Assembly: GCF_016745505.1 (NCBI RefSeq)
Contig: NZ_JAERUC010000128.1
Span: 1 to 34,844 of the forward strand
Length of the DNA stretch: 34,844 bases
Direction of reading: 5' to 3'
From: Streptomyces silvae
GTDB taxonomy: Bacteria > Actinomycetota > Actinomycetes > Streptomycetales > Streptomycetaceae
The notes under the pieces are model-generated. The model was not told where the DNA came from. It saw only the letters and a program-made list of their open reading frames with translations, and ran no database searches. Below are positions 1 to 8,517 of this stretch, one piece after another. The position numbers were made by a program, and so were the translations under genes. Within the stretch, counting starts at the first letter, position 1; each line of letters opens with the position of its first letter.

Positions 1-25
1 GACCCCCAACCAGCGAGCACCTTTT

Positions 26-472
26 CTAAGCCACATTGACTCGCTGGCCCGGAGGCGCCGCCTCCAGCCAGGCGAGGAAGCCGGTCAGGGCGTCCTCGCT
101 CATCGCCAGCTCCAGGCGTGTCCCCCGGTGGAGACAGCCGAGCACGACGGAGTCGGACAGGAGCGCCAGCTCCTCCTCGCCCTCGGGCAGCCGGCGCGCG
201 ACCACCTCGATGGCGGACCGCTCCAGACCGCGGCGCGGACGGGGCGAGTAGGAGAAGACCCGGAACCAGTCGACGCGGTCACCGCTGTACCGCGCGACCC
301 CGTACACCCAGCCTTTGCCGGACGGATCCGGCTCCTCGGACACGTCCCAGCGCAGGCTGCAGTCGAAGGTTCCGCCGGAGCGCTGGATCAGCCGCCTGCG
401 GAGGCCGAAGACGAACAGACCCACCGCGACCAGTACGACGACCAGACCGCCAACCCACAGAGCGAGGACCAT
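26..472 (-). CDS. DUF2550 family membrane-anchored protein
   Basis: Small protein of about 148 residues and unknown function, found next to atpC across actinobacteria. Residues 1-25 form one hydrophobic segment (VLALWVGGLVVVLVAVGLFVFG) followed by RRR, so the protein is predicted to be anchored in the membrane with the rest in the cytoplasm. The soluble part carries a GGTFDCSLRW motif and WVYGVARYSGDRVDWFRVFS, both typical of DUF2550, and ends with a segment rich in hydrophobic and acidic residues. The ATG at 472 is preferred over the GTG at 478, because the AGGAGG at about 481-487 is 8 nt from the ATG but only 2 nt from the GTG. It lies 142 nt downstream of atpC and may be read from the atp operon. 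The family assignment is confident; no biochemical role can be given. Confidence 0.88.
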   Translation of the reverse strand: MVLALWVGGLVVVLVAVGLFVFGLRRRLIQRSGGTFDCSLRWDVSEEPDPSGKGWVYGVARYSGDRVDWFRVFSYSPRPRRGLERSAIEVVARRLPEGEEELALLSDSVVLGCLHRGTRLELAMSEDALTGFLAWLEAAPPGQRVNVA

Positions 473-543
473 CTCCACCGACCTCCTCGCATCGTCGAGT
501 AACGGATACCGAACCGAGCCGAACCGGACTGCACCTGCATCGC

Positions 544-591
544 CTCAGCCGCGACACGGTCTGGATCGCTCCAGCTCGGGCCGCGGCTGAG
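544..591. repeat. Inverted repeat between atpC and DUF2550
   Basis: CTCAGCCGCG (544-553) pairs with CGCGGCTGAG (582-591), and a smaller CTGGA/TCCAG hairpin lies inside the loop. The A-run at 593-598 becomes a T-run that precedes the hairpin on the transcribed strand, so this is not a canonical intrinsic terminator. It may pause transcription or mark the 3' end of the atp mRNA. Confidence 0.45.
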
Positions 592-614
592 TAAAAAACT
601 GCTCGTGGGGACGC

Positions 615-989
615 TCAGTGCGCCGCCACCGCACGCAGTCGCACGTCCGCGCGCCGCTCGGCGGCAGCGTCCGTGTCCGACTTCGCGCGCTCCAGCGCAC
701 GCTCGGCGCGCTGGACGTCGATCTCGTCAGCAAGCTCAGCGATCTCCGCCAGCAGCGAGAGCTTGTTGTCCGCGAACGAGATGAAACCGCCGTGCACAGC
801 GGCGACCACGGTCGCGCCGTCGCTCGTACGGATCGTCACGGGGCCCGATTCCAGCACACCCAGGAGCGGCTGGTGACCGGGCATGACGCCGATGTCGCCG
901 GACGTGGTACGTGCGACAACGAGGGTGGCCTCGCCGGACCAGACACTGCGGTCCGCGGCGACCAGCTCGACATGCAGCTCAGCAGCCAA
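615..989 (-). CDS. atpC: F1Fo ATP synthase subunit epsilon
   Basis: Epsilon subunit (124 residues) of the F1 central stalk. It couples rotation to the c-ring and can inhibit ATP hydrolysis. The N-terminal beta-sandwich domain is recognisable from LHVELVAADRSVWSGEA and the IGVMPGHQPLLGVLE motif (about residues 34-48). The C-terminal helical hairpin (EIAELADEIDVQRAERALERA) follows. It is slightly shorter than the E. coli protein, as is usual in actinobacteria. The start is TTG, supported by AGGAG 7 nt upstream and by agreement with the family N-terminus. It is the last gene of atpIBEFHAGDC, separated from atpD by 109 nt that contain a strong hairpin. Confidence 0.96.
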   Translation of the reverse strand: MAAELHVELVAADRSVWSGEATLVVARTTSGDIGVMPGHQPLLGVLESGPVTIRTSDGATVVAAVHGGFISFADNKLSLLAEIAELADEIDVQRAERALERAKSDTDAAAERRADVRLRAVAAH

Positions 990-1055
990 GGGTGGCTCCT
1001 CGGGTCACCACCCGGCGGTCGTGCCGGGTGTCGGTTCAATTCTACGGGGCGTGGT

Positions 1056-1084
1056 GAGGGGGGCGGGACACACCCACCCCCCTC
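1056..1084 (-). other. Strong GC hairpin in the atpD-atpC gap
   Basis: GAGGGGGGCGGG (1056-1067) pairs with CCCACCCCCCTC (1073-1084) around a 5-nt loop; the only mismatch is C1064/A1076. It begins 15 nt after the atpD stop and lies well ahead of the atpC ribosome binding site. There is no T-run. It may attenuate transcription or protect the 3' end of the longer upstream mRNA, which would help set epsilon dosage; that role is inferred. Confidence 0.6.
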
Positions 1085-1098
1085 GGTGAGCCGGAGGC

Positions 1099-2541
1099 TC
1101 AGGAGACGCCGAGCTCCTTGGCGTTGGCCTTCAGGTCCTCGATGCCACCGCACATGAAGAACGCCTGCTCGGGGAAGTGGTCGTACTCCCCGTCACAGAT
1201 CGCGTTGAACGCGGCGATCGACTCGTCGAGCGGGACGTCCGAACCGTCCAGGCCGGTGAACTGCTTGGCGGCGTGGGTGTTCTGCGACAGGAAGCGCTCG
1301 ACGCGACGGGCACGGTGGACAACGAGCTTGTCCTCCTCGCCCAGCTCGTCGATACCGAGGATCGCGATGATGTCCTGGAGGTCCTTGTACTTCTGCAGGA
1401 TCCCCTTGACACGGCTGGCCGTGTCGTAGTGGTCCTGCGCGATGTAGCGCGGGTCCAGGATGCGGGACGTGGAGTCCAGCGGGTCCACGGCCGGGTAGAT
1501 GCCCTTCTCGGAGATCGGACGGGAGAGAACCGTCGTCGCGTCGAGGTGGGCGAACGTGGTGGCCGGAGCCGGGTCGGTCAGGTCGTCCGCGGGGACGTAG
1601 ATCGCCTGCATCGAGGTGATCGAGTGACCACGCGTCGAGGTGATGCGCTCCTGGAGCACACCCATCTCGTCGGCCAGGGTCGGCTGGTAACCCACCGCGG
1701 ACGGCATGCGGCCGAGCAGCGTGGAGACCTCGGAACCGGCCTGCGTGAAGCGGAAGATGTTGTCGATGAAGAGCAGCACGTCCTGCTTCTGCACATCGCG
1801 GAAGTACTCCGCCATGGTCAGGGCGGACAGCGCGACCCGGAGACGGGTGCCCGGCGGCTCGTCCATCTGGCCGAAGACCAGCGCGGTCTTGTCCAGGACG
1901 CCCGAGTCGGTCATCTCGTCGATGAGGTCGTTGCCCTCACGGGTGCGCTCGCCGACACCGGCGAACACCGACACACCGTCGTGCAGCTTCGCCACACGCA
2001 TGATCATTTCCTGGATGAGGACCGTCTTGCCGACGCCCGCACCACCGAACAGACCGATCTTTCCACCCTTGACGTACGGGGTGAGAAGGTCGACGACCTT
2101 CAGGCCGGTCTCGAACATCTCGGTCTTCGACTCGAGCTGGTCGAAGGCCGGGGCCTTGCGGTGGATCGGCCAGCGCTCGGTGATCTGCGCCTCGGCCTCC
2201 GGCTCGTTCAGGATCTTGCCGAGGGTGTTGAACACCTTGCCCTTGGTGATGTCACCGACCGGCACGGTGATGCCCGCGCCCGTGTCGGTCACCGGGGCCT
2301 GGCGGACCAGGCCGTCGGTGGGCTGCATCGAGATCGCGCGGACCACGCCGTCACCCAGGTGCTGGGCGACCTCGAGGGTCAGCGTCTTACGAGCGCCGGC
2401 CTCGGCCGGGTCGTCGACCTCGACGTGCAGGGCGTTGTAGATCTCCGGCATCGCGTCGACGGGGAACTCCACGTCGACGACCGGGCCGATGACCCGGGCG
2501 ACGCGGCCCGTGGCAGCGGCCGTCTCAACTGTCGTCGTCAT
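1099..2541 (-). CDS. atpD: F1Fo ATP synthase subunit beta (catalytic)
   Basis: Catalytic beta subunit (480 residues, normal length), which binds and converts ADP and phosphate to ATP on F1. Visible motifs are the Walker A loop GGAGVGKT (residues 166-173), the catalytic-glutamate segment GVGERTREGNDL, the Walker B region VLLFIDNIFRFTQAG, and the DELSEED-equivalent loop DELGEED near residue 400 that contacts the gamma stalk. The actinobacterial N-terminal extension MTTTVETAAATGRVARV precedes the beta-barrel domain. The ATG at 2541 shares its A with the TAA stop of atpG (TAATG), indicating translational coupling. Nothing in the active site departs from the family. Confidence 0.99.
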   Translation of the reverse strand: MTTTVETAAATGRVARVIGPVVDVEFPVDAMPEIYNALHVEVDDPAEAGARKTLTLEVAQHLGDGVVRAISMQPTDGLVRQAPVTDTGAGITVPVGDITKGKVFNTLGKILNEPEAEAQITERWPIHRKAPAFDQLESKTEMFETGLKVVDLLTPYVKGGKIGLFGGAGVGKTVLIQEMIMRVAKLHDGVSVFAGVGERTREGNDLIDEMTDSGVLDKTALVFGQMDEPPGTRLRVALSALTMAEYFRDVQKQDVLLFIDNIFRFTQAGSEVSTLLGRMPSAVGYQPTLADEMGVLQERITSTRGHSITSMQAIYVPADDLTDPAPATTFAHLDATTVLSRPISEKGIYPAVDPLDSTSRILDPRYIAQDHYDTASRVKGILQKYKDLQDIIAILGIDELGEEDKLVVHRARRVERFLSQNTHAAKQFTGLDGSDVPLDESIAAFNAICDGEYDHFPEQAFFMCGGIEDLKANAKELGVS

Positions 2542-3458
2542 TACTTGTCACTCCCCGCGGACGCGTCGGCCAGAGCACCTGCACCGCCGACGATCTCGCT
2601 GATTTCCTGGGTGATTTCGGCCTGTCGGGCCGCGTTGGCAAGCCGGGAGAGGCTCTTGATGAGGTCCCCGGCGTTGTCGGTCGCCGACTTCATCGCGCGG
2701 CGGCGGGCAGCGTGCTCGGAAGCGGCGGCCTGCAGCAGTGCGTTGTAGATACGGCTCTCGACGTAGCGCGGCAGAAGGGCGTCGAGGACGTCCTCAGCCG
2801 ACGGCTCGAAGTCGAACAGCGGAAGGATCTCGCCCTTCTCGGTGCTCTCCTCCTCGACCTTGTCGAGCGACAGCGGCAGCATCCGTCCGTCGACCGCGTT
2901 CTGCGTCATCATCGACACGAACTCGGTGAAGACGATGTGCAGCTCGTCGACGCCACCCTCGGCCGTGTCCTTCTGGATGGACGCGATCAGGGGCTCGGCG
3001 ATCTTCTTGGCATCCGAGTACTCGGGGCTGTCGGTGAAGCCCGTCCACGACCCCGAGACCTTGCGCTCACGGAAGCCGTAGTACGCGACACCCTTGCGGC
3101 CGACGATGTACGTGTCGACCTCCTTGCCCTCGGCTGCCAGCCGCTCCCTCAGCCGCTCCGCCGCCTTGATGGCGTTGGAGGAGTAGCCGCCGGCCAGACC
3201 GCGGTCGCTCGTGAGGAGCAGGACCGCCGCCCGGGCCGGGGACTCGGCCTCGGTGGTGAGCGGATGGTTGGTGTTCGAGCCGGTCGCGACCGCGGTCACC
3301 GCACGGGTGAGCTCGGTCGCGTACGGCATCGACGCCGCCACCTTGCGCTGCGCCTTGACGATGCGCGAGGCGGCGATCATCTCCATCGCCTTGGTGATCT
3401 TCTTGGTCGCGGTGACGGCTTGGATGCGGCGCTTGTAAACGCGAAGCTGAGCGCCCAT
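2541..3458 (-). CDS. atpG: F1Fo ATP synthase subunit gamma
   Basis: Central-stalk gamma subunit (305 residues) that rotates inside the alpha3beta3 ring. The N-terminal helix MGAQLRVYKRRIQAVTATKK and the C-terminal helix (about 255-290, ending SRLANAARQAEITQEISEI) are the two arms of the coiled coil. The Rossmann-like middle contains LLLTSDRGLAGGYSSN. The protein is a little longer than the E. coli subunit because of loops in the middle domain, which is usual for actinobacteria. The ATG lies 3 nt after the atpA stop, and the TAA stop overlaps the atpD start by one base. Confidence 0.98.
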   Translation of the reverse strand: MGAQLRVYKRRIQAVTATKKITKAMEMIAASRIVKAQRKVAASMPYATELTRAVTAVATGSNTNHPLTTEAESPARAAVLLLTSDRGLAGGYSSNAIKAAERLRERLAAEGKEVDTYIVGRKGVAYYGFRERKVSGSWTGFTDSPEYSDAKKIAEPLIASIQKDTAEGGVDELHIVFTEFVSMMTQNAVDGRMLPLSLDKVEEESTEKGEILPLFDFEPSAEDVLDALLPRYVESRIYNALLQAAASEHAARRRAMKSATDNAGDLIKSLSRLANAARQAEITQEISEIVGGAGALADASAGSDK

Positions 3459-3461
3459 CGA

Positions 3462-5033
3462 TCAGCCCTCGCCCAGGAGCTTGCCGTCCGAGGTCTCGAA
3501 CTGCTGCTTGAAGGTGGCGATCGCGTCGGCGATCGACTGCAGCGTGTCGTCGGACATCTTGCCGCCCTCGGCGATGCTGGTCAGGAGGTCCTTGCGCTCA
3601 CGGCGCAGGAACTCCAGCAGCTCGCTCTCGAAGCGGCGGATGTCCTCGACCGGGACGTCGTCCATCTTGCCCGTGGTGCCGGCCCAGACGGAGACGACCT
3701 GCTCCTCCATCGGGAACGGGGCGTACTGCGGCTGCTTCAGCAGCTCGACCATGCGCTTACCGCGCTCCAGCGACGCCTTGGAGGCCGCGTCCAGGTCGGA
3801 ACCGAAGGCGGCGAACGCCTCCAGCTCGCGGTACTGGGCGAGGTCCACACGCAGTCGGCCGGAGACCTGCTTCATGGCCTTGTGCTGGGCGGAGCCACCG
3901 ACTCGGGAGACCGAGATACCGACGTTGAGCGCCGGACGCTGACCCGCGTTGAACAGGTCGGACTCCAGGAAGCACTGGCCGTCGGTGATGGAGATGACGT
4001 TGGTCGGGATGAACGCCGACACGTCGTTCGCCTTGGTCTCGACGATCGGGAGGCCCGTCATCGAACCGGCGCCCATGTCGTCGGAGAGCTTGGCGCAGCG
4101 CTCCAGCAGACGCGAGTGCAGGTAGAAGACGTCGCCCGGGTAGGCCTCACGGCCCGGCGGACGGCGCAGCAGAAGCGACACGGCGCGGTAGGCGTCGGCC
4201 TGCTTCGAGAGGTCGTCGAAGATGATGAGGACGTGCTTGCCGTCGTACATCCAGTGCTGGCCGATGGCCGAACCGGTGTACGGCGCCAGGTACTTGAAGC
4301 CGGCCGGGTCGGACGCCGGGGCGGCGACGATGGTCGTGTACTCGAGCGCGCCGGCCTCTTCGAGGGCACCGCGCACGGAGGCGATGGTGGAGCCCTTCTG
4401 ACCGATGGCGACGTAGATGCAGCGCACCTGCTTGTTCACGTCGCCCGAGCGCCAGTTGTCGCGCTGGTTGATGATCGTGTCGACGGCCAGAGCGGTCTTA
4501 CCCGTCTGACGGTCGCCGATGATCAGCTGACGCTGGCCGCGGCCGATCGGCACCATGGCGTCGACGGCCTTGTAGCCGGTCTGCATCGGCTCGTGCACCG
4601 ACTTACGGACCATGACGCCAGGGGCCTGCAGCTCGAGGGCGCGACGGCCTTCGGTCGCGATCTCGCCGAGACCGTCGATCGGGTTGCCGAGCGGGTCGAC
4701 GACGCGGCCGAGGTAGCCCTCGCCGACGCCGACGGAGAGCACCTCACCGGTGCGCTGCACCGGCTGGCCCTCCTCGATTCCGCTGAACTCGCCGAGGACG
4801 ATCGCACCGATCTCGCGCTCCTCGAGGTTGAGGGCGAGACCGAGGGTGCCGTCCTCGAACTTCAGCAGCTCGTTCGCCATGGCGGAGGGCAGGCCCTCCA
4901 CCTTCGCGATGCCGTCGCCGGCAACGCTGACCGTCCCGACCTCCTCGCGCGAGGCCGCGTCCGGCTGGTACGACTGGACAAAGTTATCCAGTGCGTCCCG
5001 GATCTCCTCCGGCCGGATCGTAAGCTCCGCCAT
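3462..5033 (-). CDS. atpA: F1Fo ATP synthase subunit alpha
   Basis: Non-catalytic, nucleotide-binding alpha subunit of F1 (523 residues). The Walker A loop is GDRQTGKT (173-180), and SVSRVGGSAQ holds the arginine that reaches into the beta active site. The frame stays open 29 codons further upstream, but that stretch (to 5120) has no family similarity. The ATG at 5033 gives the conserved N-terminus MAELTIRPEEIRDALDNFV, with a purine-rich GGAGAGCAGGG upstream. The gene follows atpH after a 147-nt gap that carries two hairpins, and it precedes atpG by 3 nt. Confidence 0.99.
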   Translation of the reverse strand: MAELTIRPEEIRDALDNFVQSYQPDAASREEVGTVSVAGDGIAKVEGLPSAMANELLKFEDGTLGLALNLEEREIGAIVLGEFSGIEEGQPVQRTGEVLSVGVGEGYLGRVVDPLGNPIDGLGEIATEGRRALELQAPGVMVRKSVHEPMQTGYKAVDAMVPIGRGQRQLIIGDRQTGKTALAVDTIINQRDNWRSGDVNKQVRCIYVAIGQKGSTIASVRGALEEAGALEYTTIVAAPASDPAGFKYLAPYTGSAIGQHWMYDGKHVLIIFDDLSKQADAYRAVSLLLRRPPGREAYPGDVFYLHSRLLERCAKLSDDMGAGSMTGLPIVETKANDVSAFIPTNVISITDGQCFLESDLFNAGQRPALNVGISVSRVGGSAQHKAMKQVSGRLRVDLAQYRELEAFAAFGSDLDAASKASLERGKRMVELLKQPQYAPFPMEEQVVSVWAGTTGKMDDVPVEDIRRFESELLEFLRRERKDLLTSIAEGGKMSDDTLQSIADAIATFKQQFETSDGKLLGEG

Positions 5034-5082
5034 CTGGGGTTCCCTGCTCTCCTTGTTGGGCCCGAAGTTTCTCAAAGGGGTC

Positions 5083-5135
5083 TGGGGGCGACCCCCAGGA
5101 ATCTTCTGCAATTTCTGCACGGCCCAACCGGGCCG
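5083..5135 (-). other. Two hairpins in the atpH-atpA gap
   Basis: CTGGGGG (5083-5089) pairs with CCCCCAG (5093-5099) around a 3-nt loop. CGGCCC (5120-5125) pairs with GGGCCG (5130-5135) around 4 nt. Neither has a T-run. They lie in the largest gap between genes within the F1 part of the operon and just upstream of atpA, the gene whose product is needed in three copies. Roles in mRNA processing or stability are inferred. Confidence 0.5.
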
Positions 5136-5180
5136 CTGTTCTTGCTCGTTCAGTTGGTGCGGTGTGGGCGCTGCGCGCTG

Positions 5181-5996
5181 TCAGCCGGCCATCCTGCGGG
5201 TGACCTCGTCGAGGCGCTCCGCGATCGTGCCGTTGATGACCTCGTCACCGACGCGCACCGCGATCCCACCGAGGACCTCGGGGTCCACGTCCAGGTTCAG
5301 GTGCATCTGCCGGCCGTAGATCTTCGCCAGGGCGGCGCCGAGGCGCTGCTTCTGGCGATCGGACAGCGGCACCGCCGAGGTGACGACGGCGACCATGCGG
5401 TCCCGGCGCTCCGCGGCGAGCCTGGACAGGGAGTCGAGTCCCGCTTCCAGGCTACGTCCTCGGGGCTGCGTCACGAGGCGCGTGATCAGGCGCTCGGTGA
5501 CGGGCTGGGCCTTGCCGCCGAGCAGGCTGCGGAGCAGCGCGCTCTTGGCGGAGGCCGTGGCCGCCCGGTCGGTCAGGGCGGAGCGCAGGGCGACGTCGGA
5601 GCCGACGATCCGGCCGAACCGGAAGAGCTCGTCCTCGACGTCGTCGAGCGCACCGGCGCGCTGAGCCGCGGTGAGGTCCGCGGTGTTCGCCAGTTCCTCG
5701 ACCGAGTCCACCAGGTCACGCGACTGCGACCAGCGGGACCGGACCATGCCGGAGACCAGGTCCACGGCTTCGCCGCCCACCTGGCCCCGCAGGAGCCGTC
5801 CGGCCAGCTCGGCCTTGGCCTCGCCGCCCTGCGACGGGTCGGTGAGGACCCGGCGCAGCGATACCTCGCGGTGGAGCAGCGCGGTGACGGCTGCCAGCTC
5901 CTCGGCGAGCTTCGCCGCGTCGACCGACGTGGAGTCGGTCAGTGCGTCGAGACGCTCGCGTGCGGCGGCCAGCGCCTCGCGGCTCGCTCCGTTCAT
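5181..5996 (-). CDS. atpH: F1Fo ATP synthase subunit delta
   Basis: Delta subunit of the peripheral stalk (271 residues), which joins subunit b to the top of F1. The protein is about 90 residues longer than the E. coli subunit, with the extra part at the N-terminus. That is typical of Streptomyces, whereas mycobacteria fuse this region to a b-like segment. The C-terminal conserved part reads GQMHLNLDVDPEVLGGIAVRVGDEVINGTI, broken here by family variation (GRQMHLNLDVDPEVLGG). The ATG at 5996 overlaps the atpF stop as ATGA, so translation is coupled. The coding frame is clean and the product is certain from both sequence and position. Confidence 0.97.
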   Translation of the reverse strand: MNGASREALAAARERLDALTDSTSVDAAKLAEELAAVTALLHREVSLRRVLTDPSQGGEAKAELAGRLLRGQVGGEAVDLVSGMVRSRWSQSRDLVDSVEELANTADLTAAQRAGALDDVEDELFRFGRIVGSDVALRSALTDRAATASAKSALLRSLLGGKAQPVTERLITRLVTQPRGRSLEAGLDSLSRLAAERRDRMVAVVTSAVPLSDRQKQRLGAALAKIYGRQMHLNLDVDPEVLGGIAVRVGDEVINGTIAERLDEVTRRMAG

Positions 5997-6538
5997 CGGA
6001 CGGCCTCGGCCTTCGCCTCGAGCTCGTCGAGGAAACGGTCGACGGTGCCGCTCTGCCGGGCGTGGTCCTCGAGGGACTCGCCGACGAGCTTGCCGGCCAG
6101 GGTGGTGGCGAGGGTGCCCACGTCCTGGCGCAGCGCGGACGCCGCGGCCTTGCGGTCGGCCTCGATCTGGGCGTGGCCGGCCGCGATGATCTCCTCGCGC
6201 TGCCGCTGACCTTCCGCCCTCATCTCCTGGATGATGACGGCACCCTGCTCCTGCGCCTCCTGGCGCAGTCGGGCGGCCTCGTGGCGGGCCTCGGCGAGCT
6301 GAGCCTTGTACTGCTCAAGAACGCTCTGGGCCTCGGTCTGGGCCGCATCGGCCTTCTCGATACCGCCTTCGATGGCCTCGCGGCGCTCTTCCAGAACCTT
6401 CTCGATGTTCGGGAGGAGCTTCTTGGCGAGGAAACCGAAGACGATGGCGAAGGCGATCAGACCGATGATGATCTCAGGAAGCGCCGGGAGCAGCGGGTTC
6501 TGGATCTCTTCCTCGGACGCCAGCTGTAGGGCGTTCAC
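5993..6538 (-). CDS. atpF: F1Fo ATP synthase subunit b
   Basis: Peripheral-stalk subunit b (181 residues). A single membrane helix lies at about residues 20-42 (LPEIIIGLIAFAIVFGFLAKK). A long charged, alanine-rich coiled coil follows to the C-terminus, containing EERREAIEGGIEKADAAQTE. The start is GTG at 6538; an ATG two bases earlier (6540) would hit an immediate stop, so it is excluded. AAAGG lies about 7 nt upstream. The gene follows atpE by 42 nt and its TGA overlaps the start of atpH. Confidence 0.97.
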   Translation of the reverse strand: MNALQLASEEEIQNPLLPALPEIIIGLIAFAIVFGFLAKKLLPNIEKVLEERREAIEGGIEKADAAQTEAQSVLEQYKAQLAEARHEAARLRQEAQEQGAVIIQEMRAEGQRQREEIIAAGHAQIEADRKAAASALRQDVGTLATTLAGKLVGESLEDHARQSGTVDRFLDELEAKAEAVR

Positions 6539-6580
6539 ATCAATGCCTTTCGTCGCTTCGGGCAGTCGTTATGCCGCGAA

Positions 6581-6826
6581 TTAGTCGACCGGGTAGACGA
6601 AGGGCATGACGAGACCGATCAGGGCGAGCGCCTCACAGAGGACGAAGCCGAGGATCTGGTTCGAGCGGATCAGGCCGGCAGCTTCGGGCTGGCGGGCGAG
6701 CGCCTGGGTGCCGTTACCGAAGATGATGCCGACGCCGACGCCGGGGCCGATCGCGGCGAGGCCGTAGCCGATGGAACCGAGGTTGCCCGTGATGTTGACG
6801 GCGGCGAGGGTCTCAAGAGCGGACAT
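6581..6826 (-). CDS. atpE: F1Fo ATP synthase subunit c
   Basis: Proteolipid c subunit (81 residues) of the rotating membrane ring. Two membrane helices flank the polar loop ARQPE (44-48). The proton-binding carboxylate is Glu65 in VLCEALALIGL. The sequence carries no sodium-site signature that I can see, so proton coupling is expected. The ATG at 6826 gives the expected MSALETLAAV start. The open frame continues upstream into the atpB-atpE gap but has no family similarity there. Confidence 0.98.
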   Translation of the reverse strand: MSALETLAAVNITGNLGSIGYGLAAIGPGVGVGIIFGNGTQALARQPEAAGLIRSNQILGFVLCEALALIGLVMPFVYPVD

Positions 6827-6900
6827 GCCGTTTCTTCCTTCTCTTTCAGAACCGGTGGGGGTTGGCCACCGGACGACTATCGGGGGTGGTGCTGGACTGC

Positions 6901-7716
6901 TCAGTGCTCCTTGGCGAGAGCACCCTGAATGTAGTTGCAGGCCAGAAGGACGAACACGTAGGCCTGCAGCGCCTGGATGAACAGCTCGAAGGCGGTCATC
7001 AGGATGGTCATCACGAACGACACACCGGCGTACGCGATGCCGATGCCGTTCAGCAGGTACCAGCTGGCGATGGTGAAGATCAGCAGCAGCACGTGACCGG
7101 CGAACATGTTGGCGAACAGTCGCACGGCGTGCGTGAACGGCCGGATCAGCAGGTTCGACATGATCTCGATGAGCATGACGAAGGGAAGAGCCGGGCCGAT
7201 CGACGGGTCGTAGCCGGAGATGTTCTTCCAGCCGCCGACGAAGCCGTGCCGCTTGAAGGTCAGGCTGACCCACAGGATGTAGACGATCGCGGCCAGCGCC
7301 ACCGGGAACCCGATGACCGAGACCACCGGGAACTGGGCGAACGGAATGATCGCCCAGAGGTTCATGATCCAGATGAAGAAGAACAGCGAGACCATGAGGG
7401 GCACGTACTTCTTGCCCTCACGCTTGCCGAGCGTCTCGTACACCACACCGGTGCGGATGAAGTCGTAACCCGCCTCGGCGACCATCTGGAGCTTTCCGGG
7501 CACCAGCTTCGGCTTGCTGAAGGCGGCCCAGAAGAAGCCGACGACGACAACGGTGCTCAGGACCGCCAGCAGCATCGGCTTGTTGATCTCGATGCCGCCG
7601 ACGGTGAACATCGGCTCGAAAACAAAGGAGTGCAGGCCAGGAGCCGGGAAGCCGCATCCGTCGAAGATGTGGCAGTCGGTCTCGAAGGCGAGCACCGTCG
7701 TCGGGTCAGCACTCAC
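6901..7716 (-). CDS. atpB: F1Fo ATP synthase subunit a
   Basis: Membrane subunit a (271 residues), which forms the proton half-channels against the c-ring. There are five to six hydrophobic segments. The essential arginine is Arg199 in HAVRLFANMFAGH, equivalent to E. coli Arg210. The GTG at 7716 is chosen because AAGGAG lies exactly 6 nt upstream and because MSADPTTVLAFETDCHIF matches the family N-terminus. An in-frame start 12 codons earlier lacks such a site. The 222-nt gap up to atpI holds no gene that I can support. Confidence 0.97.
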   Translation of the reverse strand: MSADPTTVLAFETDCHIFDGCGFPAPGLHSFVFEPMFTVGGIEINKPMLLAVLSTVVVVGFFWAAFSKPKLVPGKLQMVAEAGYDFIRTGVVYETLGKREGKKYVPLMVSLFFFIWIMNLWAIIPFAQFPVVSVIGFPVALAAIVYILWVSLTFKRHGFVGGWKNISGYDPSIGPALPFVMLIEIMSNLLIRPFTHAVRLFANMFAGHVLLLIFTIASWYLLNGIGIAYAGVSFVMTILMTAFELFIQALQAYVFVLLACNYIQGALAKEH

Positions 7717-7938
7717 CGCGGGCTCCTTCAGCGTGGCGCATAGGTACGGCAACCTCGTTGTGTCGGCGCGGCAAGCAGCCGCTGGTCGGCACTGGACTGG
7801 TGTTACGGATGGGGGGCGGCTCAGGCATTACGCCTCGCGATGAAGCAGGCGCCGATTTTGATGCCCGCGCCCGCTGTGCCGCAGTTGGCACCGGACGATA
7901 GCAGGGTCTCGAACGCGCGCTTATCCCGGGCCTACCCC

Positions 7939-8376
7939 TCACGTCGAAGACCCCATGTTCTCGGGCGTCTTGCCCGTGGACGAGTCCGGCTCGACGTAAA
8001 GGATCTTGGTCTTCATGTGGACGCGGATCTGCGCCGCGACCCAGACGAGCGTCGCGGCCATCAACGAGGCGGCGAAGGCCCGCGGGTTGAACAGCGTCGT
8101 GTTCTTGAAGGCGGCGACGAAGACGAAGAGCAGCAGCAGCTCGGTCGTGTAGAGCACGAGTCCCATGGCCTGGAACAGGTGCGGCATCGACTTGGCCGTG
8201 CGCTGCAGGACGCCGAGCCCGATCCCCATGAAGAGGATCACCACCAGCGTCCCGACCGCAGCGCCGATCGCTCCCTTGCCGCCGGCGAGCGCAGCGCTGA
8301 CAGCGACGGCGACAACACCGACGGCAGCAGTGGGCACGGCGGTGTGAAGGAGAGTCCGGGCGTCGTTGGACGGCAT
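7939..8376 (-). CDS. atpI: ATP synthase protein I (AtpI-like)
   Basis: Small integral membrane protein (145 residues) that opens the atp operon. AtpI proteins are thought to help assemble the c-ring or handle Mg2+. Four hydrophobic segments can be seen, for example VPTAAVGVVAVAVSAALAGG and GAAVGTLVVILFMGIGLGVL, and a final one at about residues 100-120 (AFAASLMAATLVWVAAQIRV). ATG 8376 has GGAG 8 nt upstream. The gene is poorly conserved in sequence, and the call rests on position, length and topology. The 263-nt region upstream carries the probable operon promoter and operator-like sites. Confidence 0.9.
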   Translation of the reverse strand: MPSNDARTLLHTAVPTAAVGVVAVAVSAALAGGKGAIGAAVGTLVVILFMGIGLGVLQRTAKSMPHLFQAMGLVLYTTELLLLFVFVAAFKNTTLFNPRAFAASLMAATLVWVAAQIRVHMKTKILYVEPDSSTGKTPENMGSST

Positions 8377-8501
8377 GGCGGTTACTCCGCATTGCAGGGG
8401 GTGGTCAGTGGTCGTCAGGGACGAGCGTAGGCCCGGTCCGAGTCGATGTTTCGGGCCAAAGGACCGTGCTACTCAGGTCCTTCGGCCTCCTCACCGGGCT
8501 T

Positions 8502-8517
8502 CGTGAACGGTATCACA
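8502..8517 (-). promoter_or_regulatory. Rex-like operator at the atp promoter
   Basis: On the transcribed strand the site reads TGTGATACCGTTCACG, that is TGTGA-N6-TCACG. The Streptomyces Rex operator, as I recall it, is TGTGAACGCGTTCACA, so nine of the ten outer positions match. The site begins on the last base of the candidate -10 hexamer and covers the predicted start of transcription, which is where a repressor would act. Rex senses the NADH/NAD+ ratio, and the atp operon is among the reported Rex targets in Streptomyces. Binding here is inferred. Confidence 0.6.

Noticed and set aside
544..598. Inverted repeat plus A-run as an intrinsic terminator
   Set aside because: On the transcribed minus strand the T-run lies before the hairpin, and on the plus strand the hairpin is followed by A, so neither direction is canonical.
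2712..6209. Open frame of over 1100 codons on the plus strand across atpG, atpA, atpH and atpF
   Set aside because: It is antisense to four certain genes and results from their G/C third-base bias. Its translation is Arg/Val/Asp/Leu-rich with no domain, and there is no promoter or ribosome binding site.
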